Part shown: positions 38,594-40,798 of the stretch, one piece after another | Numbering within the stretch: position 1 is the stretch's first letter | Layout of the letters: each line of letters starts with the position of its first letter | Source: Deltaproteobacteria bacterium | Lineage (GTDB): Bacteria; Desulfobacterota; Desulfobaccia; Desulfobaccales; 0-14-0-80-60-11 | Assembly (NCBI GenBank): GCA_030655955.1 | Contig: JAUSOZ010000012.1 | Span: 1-40,798, forward strand | Direction: 5' to 3' | DNA length: 40,798 nt | Program-made: the position numbers and the translations under genes | The notes under the pieces: generated by a model | Told to the model about the DNA's origin: nothing | The model's database searches: none | What the model saw: only the letters and a program-made list of their open reading frames with translations

Positions 38594-40798
38594 TTATACC
38601 TCCAGGACCTGGCGGCAGCGGGCGCACACCTGGGGATGCTGGGGATCTTCCCCCACCCCTGGATAACGGAACCAGCAGCGGACGCATTTCTCTCCCGCCG
38701 CCGGCTGCACGGTAACCTGCAACCCCGGAATCTCTTGAGATTCCGGGCCCCCCAGGGGTTTGAGTTCCACCCATAGTTCCGCCACCTGGGCCAGGGTTTT
38801 AAGCTCCGCCGCCTGGGTTTTTAGCTTATCATAAAGTTGACCGTCCCTGGTCGCCAAAATCACCGCGGCCTCCTGGGCCGTGGCCAGGCGTTTTTCCTTC
38901 CGGGCCTCTTCCAGGCTGCGATTGATTTCGCCCCGCACCTTGAGCAGGAAGTCGTACTTGGCCAGCAACGCCTCATCGGGGAAACCCGTGGGCGGCGAGG
39001 GGAAGCTCGCCAGGTGTACGCTCTCTGGGCGCCCCGCCCCGGGAATATATTCCCAGATTTCATCGGCGGTAAAGGACAAGATGGGGGCCATGGCCAGGGT
39101 GAGGCCCTGGAGTATGTCATATAAGGTGCTCTGGGCGCTGCGGCGTTCCCGGGAGTCAGCCTTGGAGACGTAAAGGCGGTCTTTCAGGATGTCCAGGTAA
39201 ATGGCGCTCATCTCCACAGCGCAAAACTGGTGCAGGCGGTGGAAGACCTGGTGAAATTCATAATCTTCGTAGGCCCGTTTGACCCGGGCCAGCAACTGGG
39301 CCAGCCAGGACAGGGCCAGGCGGTCCAGTTCTTCACGCTTGCCCGGTTCCAGCCAGTGGGTCTCGGGGTCGAAGTCATAGAGGTTTCCCAGCATGAAGCG
39401 GGCGGTGTTGCGGAAGCGCCGGTAGGAGTCGGCCAGCTGCTTCAGGATGTCCGGCGACAGCCTCACATCGTCCCGGTAGTCCTCCGCCGCCACCCACAGC
39501 CTCAGGATCTCGGCGCCGTACTTGTCCATGACTTCCTGGGGCGCGATGATATTGCCCATGGACTTGGACATCTTGCGCCCGTCCCCGTTCACCACGAAGC
39601 CGTGAGTCAGCACCCCTTTATAGGGCGCCTGCCCCCGGGTGCCGACGCAGGTCAAGAGGCTCGAGTGAAACCAGCCCCGGTGCTGGTCCGAGCCCTCCAG
39701 GTAGAGGTCGGCGGGCAGCGCCAGGTCCGGGTCGGGTTCCACCACCGCGGCCCAACTTACCCCGGAATCGAACCAGACATCCAGGATGTCCGTCTCTTTC
39801 TTGAAGTCCGAGGCGCCGCAGACACACGCGGTCCCCGGGGGCAGCAAGTCCGCCGCCGGGGTGTCGAACCAGAAATCGGCTCCTTCAGTGCGCACCCGCT
39901 GGATGATCCCCTGCAGAATCTCCGGGGTGAGGAGCACCGCGCCGCACGACTCACAATGGAAGGCCACGATGGGCACGCCCCAGGCCCGCTGCCGGGAGAT
40001 GCACCAGTCCGGGCGCCGCTCCACCATCTGGTAGATGCGCTCCCGGCCCCAGCGGGGAATCCAGGTGACCCGGTCGATGGCCGCCAGGGCTTTTTGCCGC
40101 AGATCGTTGGCCGCCATGGAGATGAACCACTGCTCCGTGGCCCTGAAGATGATGGGCTGCTTGCAGCGCCAGCAGTGAGGGTAGCTATGGCTCATCTCCT
40201 CAACCCCCAGGAGCTTGCCCTGCTGCCGCAACAACTCAATGATGCCGGCATTGGCTGCTTCCACCTGTTGCCCGGCAAACTCCGGCACTTCATCAGTAAA
40301 GCGCCCGCCGTCGTCCACCGGGGAATAAGGCGGAAGATTATAGCGGCTGCCGAAGACATAGTCCTCCTGGCCGTGCCCCGGGGCGATGTGCACCAGTCCG
40401 GTGCCCGCCTCGAGGGTGACGTAGTTCGCCAGGATGACCTGGGAAATCCTGGGAATCCAGGGATGGTTACAGGTGGCGCCTTCCAGTTTTCTCCCCGGAA
40501 CCTTAAAGACCGGTTCTCCTTTCAGGGCCCAAAGCGCCATCAGTTTATCGGCCAGCTCCGCAGCCACCACCAGGGTTTCATCCCCCACCTGAATACCGAC
40601 GTAGTCAAAATCGGGATGCACCGCCACGGCCAGGTTGGCGGGGATGGTCCAGGGAGTGGTGGTCCAGATCACCAAGGAGACTTTTTTTTGGTGGCTCATT
40701 TCCGGGAATTGGGACGAAGGACTATTCAGAGAAAATCTCACGAAAATAGACGGGGTCTTGTGCTCCTCGTATTCCACCTCGGCTTCGGCCAGGGCGGT
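38594..40798 (-). CDS. ileS: Isoleucyl-tRNA synthetase, C-terminal part (cut by window edge)
   Basis: About 734 residues are visible; the frame is still open at the window's right edge, where LAEAEVEYEEHKTPSIFVRF continues an upstream part not shown, so the N-terminal HIGH motif is outside. Present are the editing domain (LVIWTTTPWTIPANLAVAV, GTGLVHIAPGHGQEDY), the tryptophan-rich WISRQRAWGVPI region, the catalytic KMSKS loop (GDGRKMSKSMGN), the anticodon-binding helices and the C-terminal zinc site (CVRCW ... CARC). It charges tRNA-Ile and is the first visible gene of the run with lspA, lgt and cdsA. Confidence 0.96.
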   Translation of the reverse strand, partial: TALAEAEVEYEEHKTPSIFVRFSLNSPSSQFPEMSHQKKVSLVIWTTTPWTIPANLAVAVHPDFDYVGIQVGDETLVVAAELADKLMALWALKGEPVFKVPGRKLEGATCNHPWIPRISQVILANYVTLEAGTGLVHIAPGHGQEDYVFGSRYNLPPYSPVDDGGRFTDEVPEFAGQQVEAANAGIIELLRQQGKLLGVEEMSHSYPHCWRCKQPIIFRATEQWFISMAANDLRQKALAAIDRVTWIPRWGRERIYQMVERRPDWCISRQRAWGVPIVAFHCESCGAVLLTPEILQGIIQRVRTEGADFWFDTPAADLLPPGTACVCGASDFKKETDILDVWFDSGVSWAAVVEPDPDLALPADLYLEGSDQHRGWFHSSLLTCVGTRGQAPYKGVLTHGFVVNGDGRKMSKSMGNIIAPQEVMDKYGAEILRLWVAAEDYRDDVRLSPDILKQLADSYRRFRNTARFMLGNLYDFDPETHWLEPGKREELDRLALSWLAQLLARVKRAYEDYEFHQVFHRLHQFCAVEMSAIYLDILKDRLYVSKADSRERRSAQSTLYDILQGLTLAMAPILSFTADEIWEYIPGAGRPESVHLASFPSPPTGFPDEALLAKYDFLLKVRGEINRSLEEARKEKRLATAQEAAVILATRDGQLYDKLKTQAAELKTLAQVAELWVELKPLGGPESQEIPGLQVTVQPAAGEKCVRCWFRYPGVGEDPQHPQVCARCRQVLEV

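Overview
The window is about 40.8 kb of GC-rich bacterial chromosome. It suggests a strictly anaerobic, Gram-negative, deltaproteobacterium-like organism (Desulfobacca/Syntrophobacterales-like; this is inference). The grounds are an outer-membrane machinery (BamD, a TolC-type protein, lipoprotein-processing genes), a Wood-Ljungdahl methyl branch with Ni-CO dehydrogenase, an NDP-forming acyl-CoA synthetase and a large flavin/Fe-S transhydrogenase-like pair. There is no rRNA, convincing tRNA or CRISPR array.

Layout. 1-250: tail of a DDE transposase. 547-2007 (-): secreted lytic transglycosylase. 3036-7111 (-): PocR/multi-PAS histidine kinase and a receiver-only response regulator, separated by palindromic repeats. 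8140-12046 (+): acyl-CoA synthetase, a HicB-like antitoxin with a wrecked hicA remnant, and moeA. 12303-13766 (-): TolC-family outer-membrane protein. 13985-19627 (+): sugar-nucleotide epimerase, then a tightly overlapping Gld-type ABC system (ATPase, permease, GldG-like auxiliary protein, DUF4340 protein). 20075-20836 (+): surE. 21521-25969 (-): two-gene NuoF/GltD/NuoE-type flavoprotein complex. 26452-26950 (-): brnT-brnA toxin-antitoxin pair between two copies of one terminator/palindrome module. 27139-28923 (-): fhs, divergent from metV-metF (29372-30984, +). 31238-33124 (+): cooS, then a small membrane protein. 34070-36083 (+): trxA-trxB-bamD. 36451-40798 (-): ileS-lspA-lgt-cdsA, with ileS running off the right edge.

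How it fits together. Fhs, MetF/MetV and CooS interconvert formate, methyl-tetrahydrofolate and CO/CO2. The NDP-forming synthetase could link acyl-CoA to ATP. The two-gene flavoprotein complex carries NADH-type, NAD(P)H-type and ferredoxin-type modules and is a plausible electron-bifurcating transhydrogenase balancing these C1 reactions. Folate dehydrogenase/cyclohydrolase and acetyl-CoA synthase are not in the window.

The most unusual non-coding signal is a dense set of several palindromic repeat families filling almost every gap between transcription units. One family (TAGGGTGCG...CGCACC) sits in sense orientation 0-8 nt after five stop codons, and in two toxin-antitoxin genes its own TAG is the stop codon.
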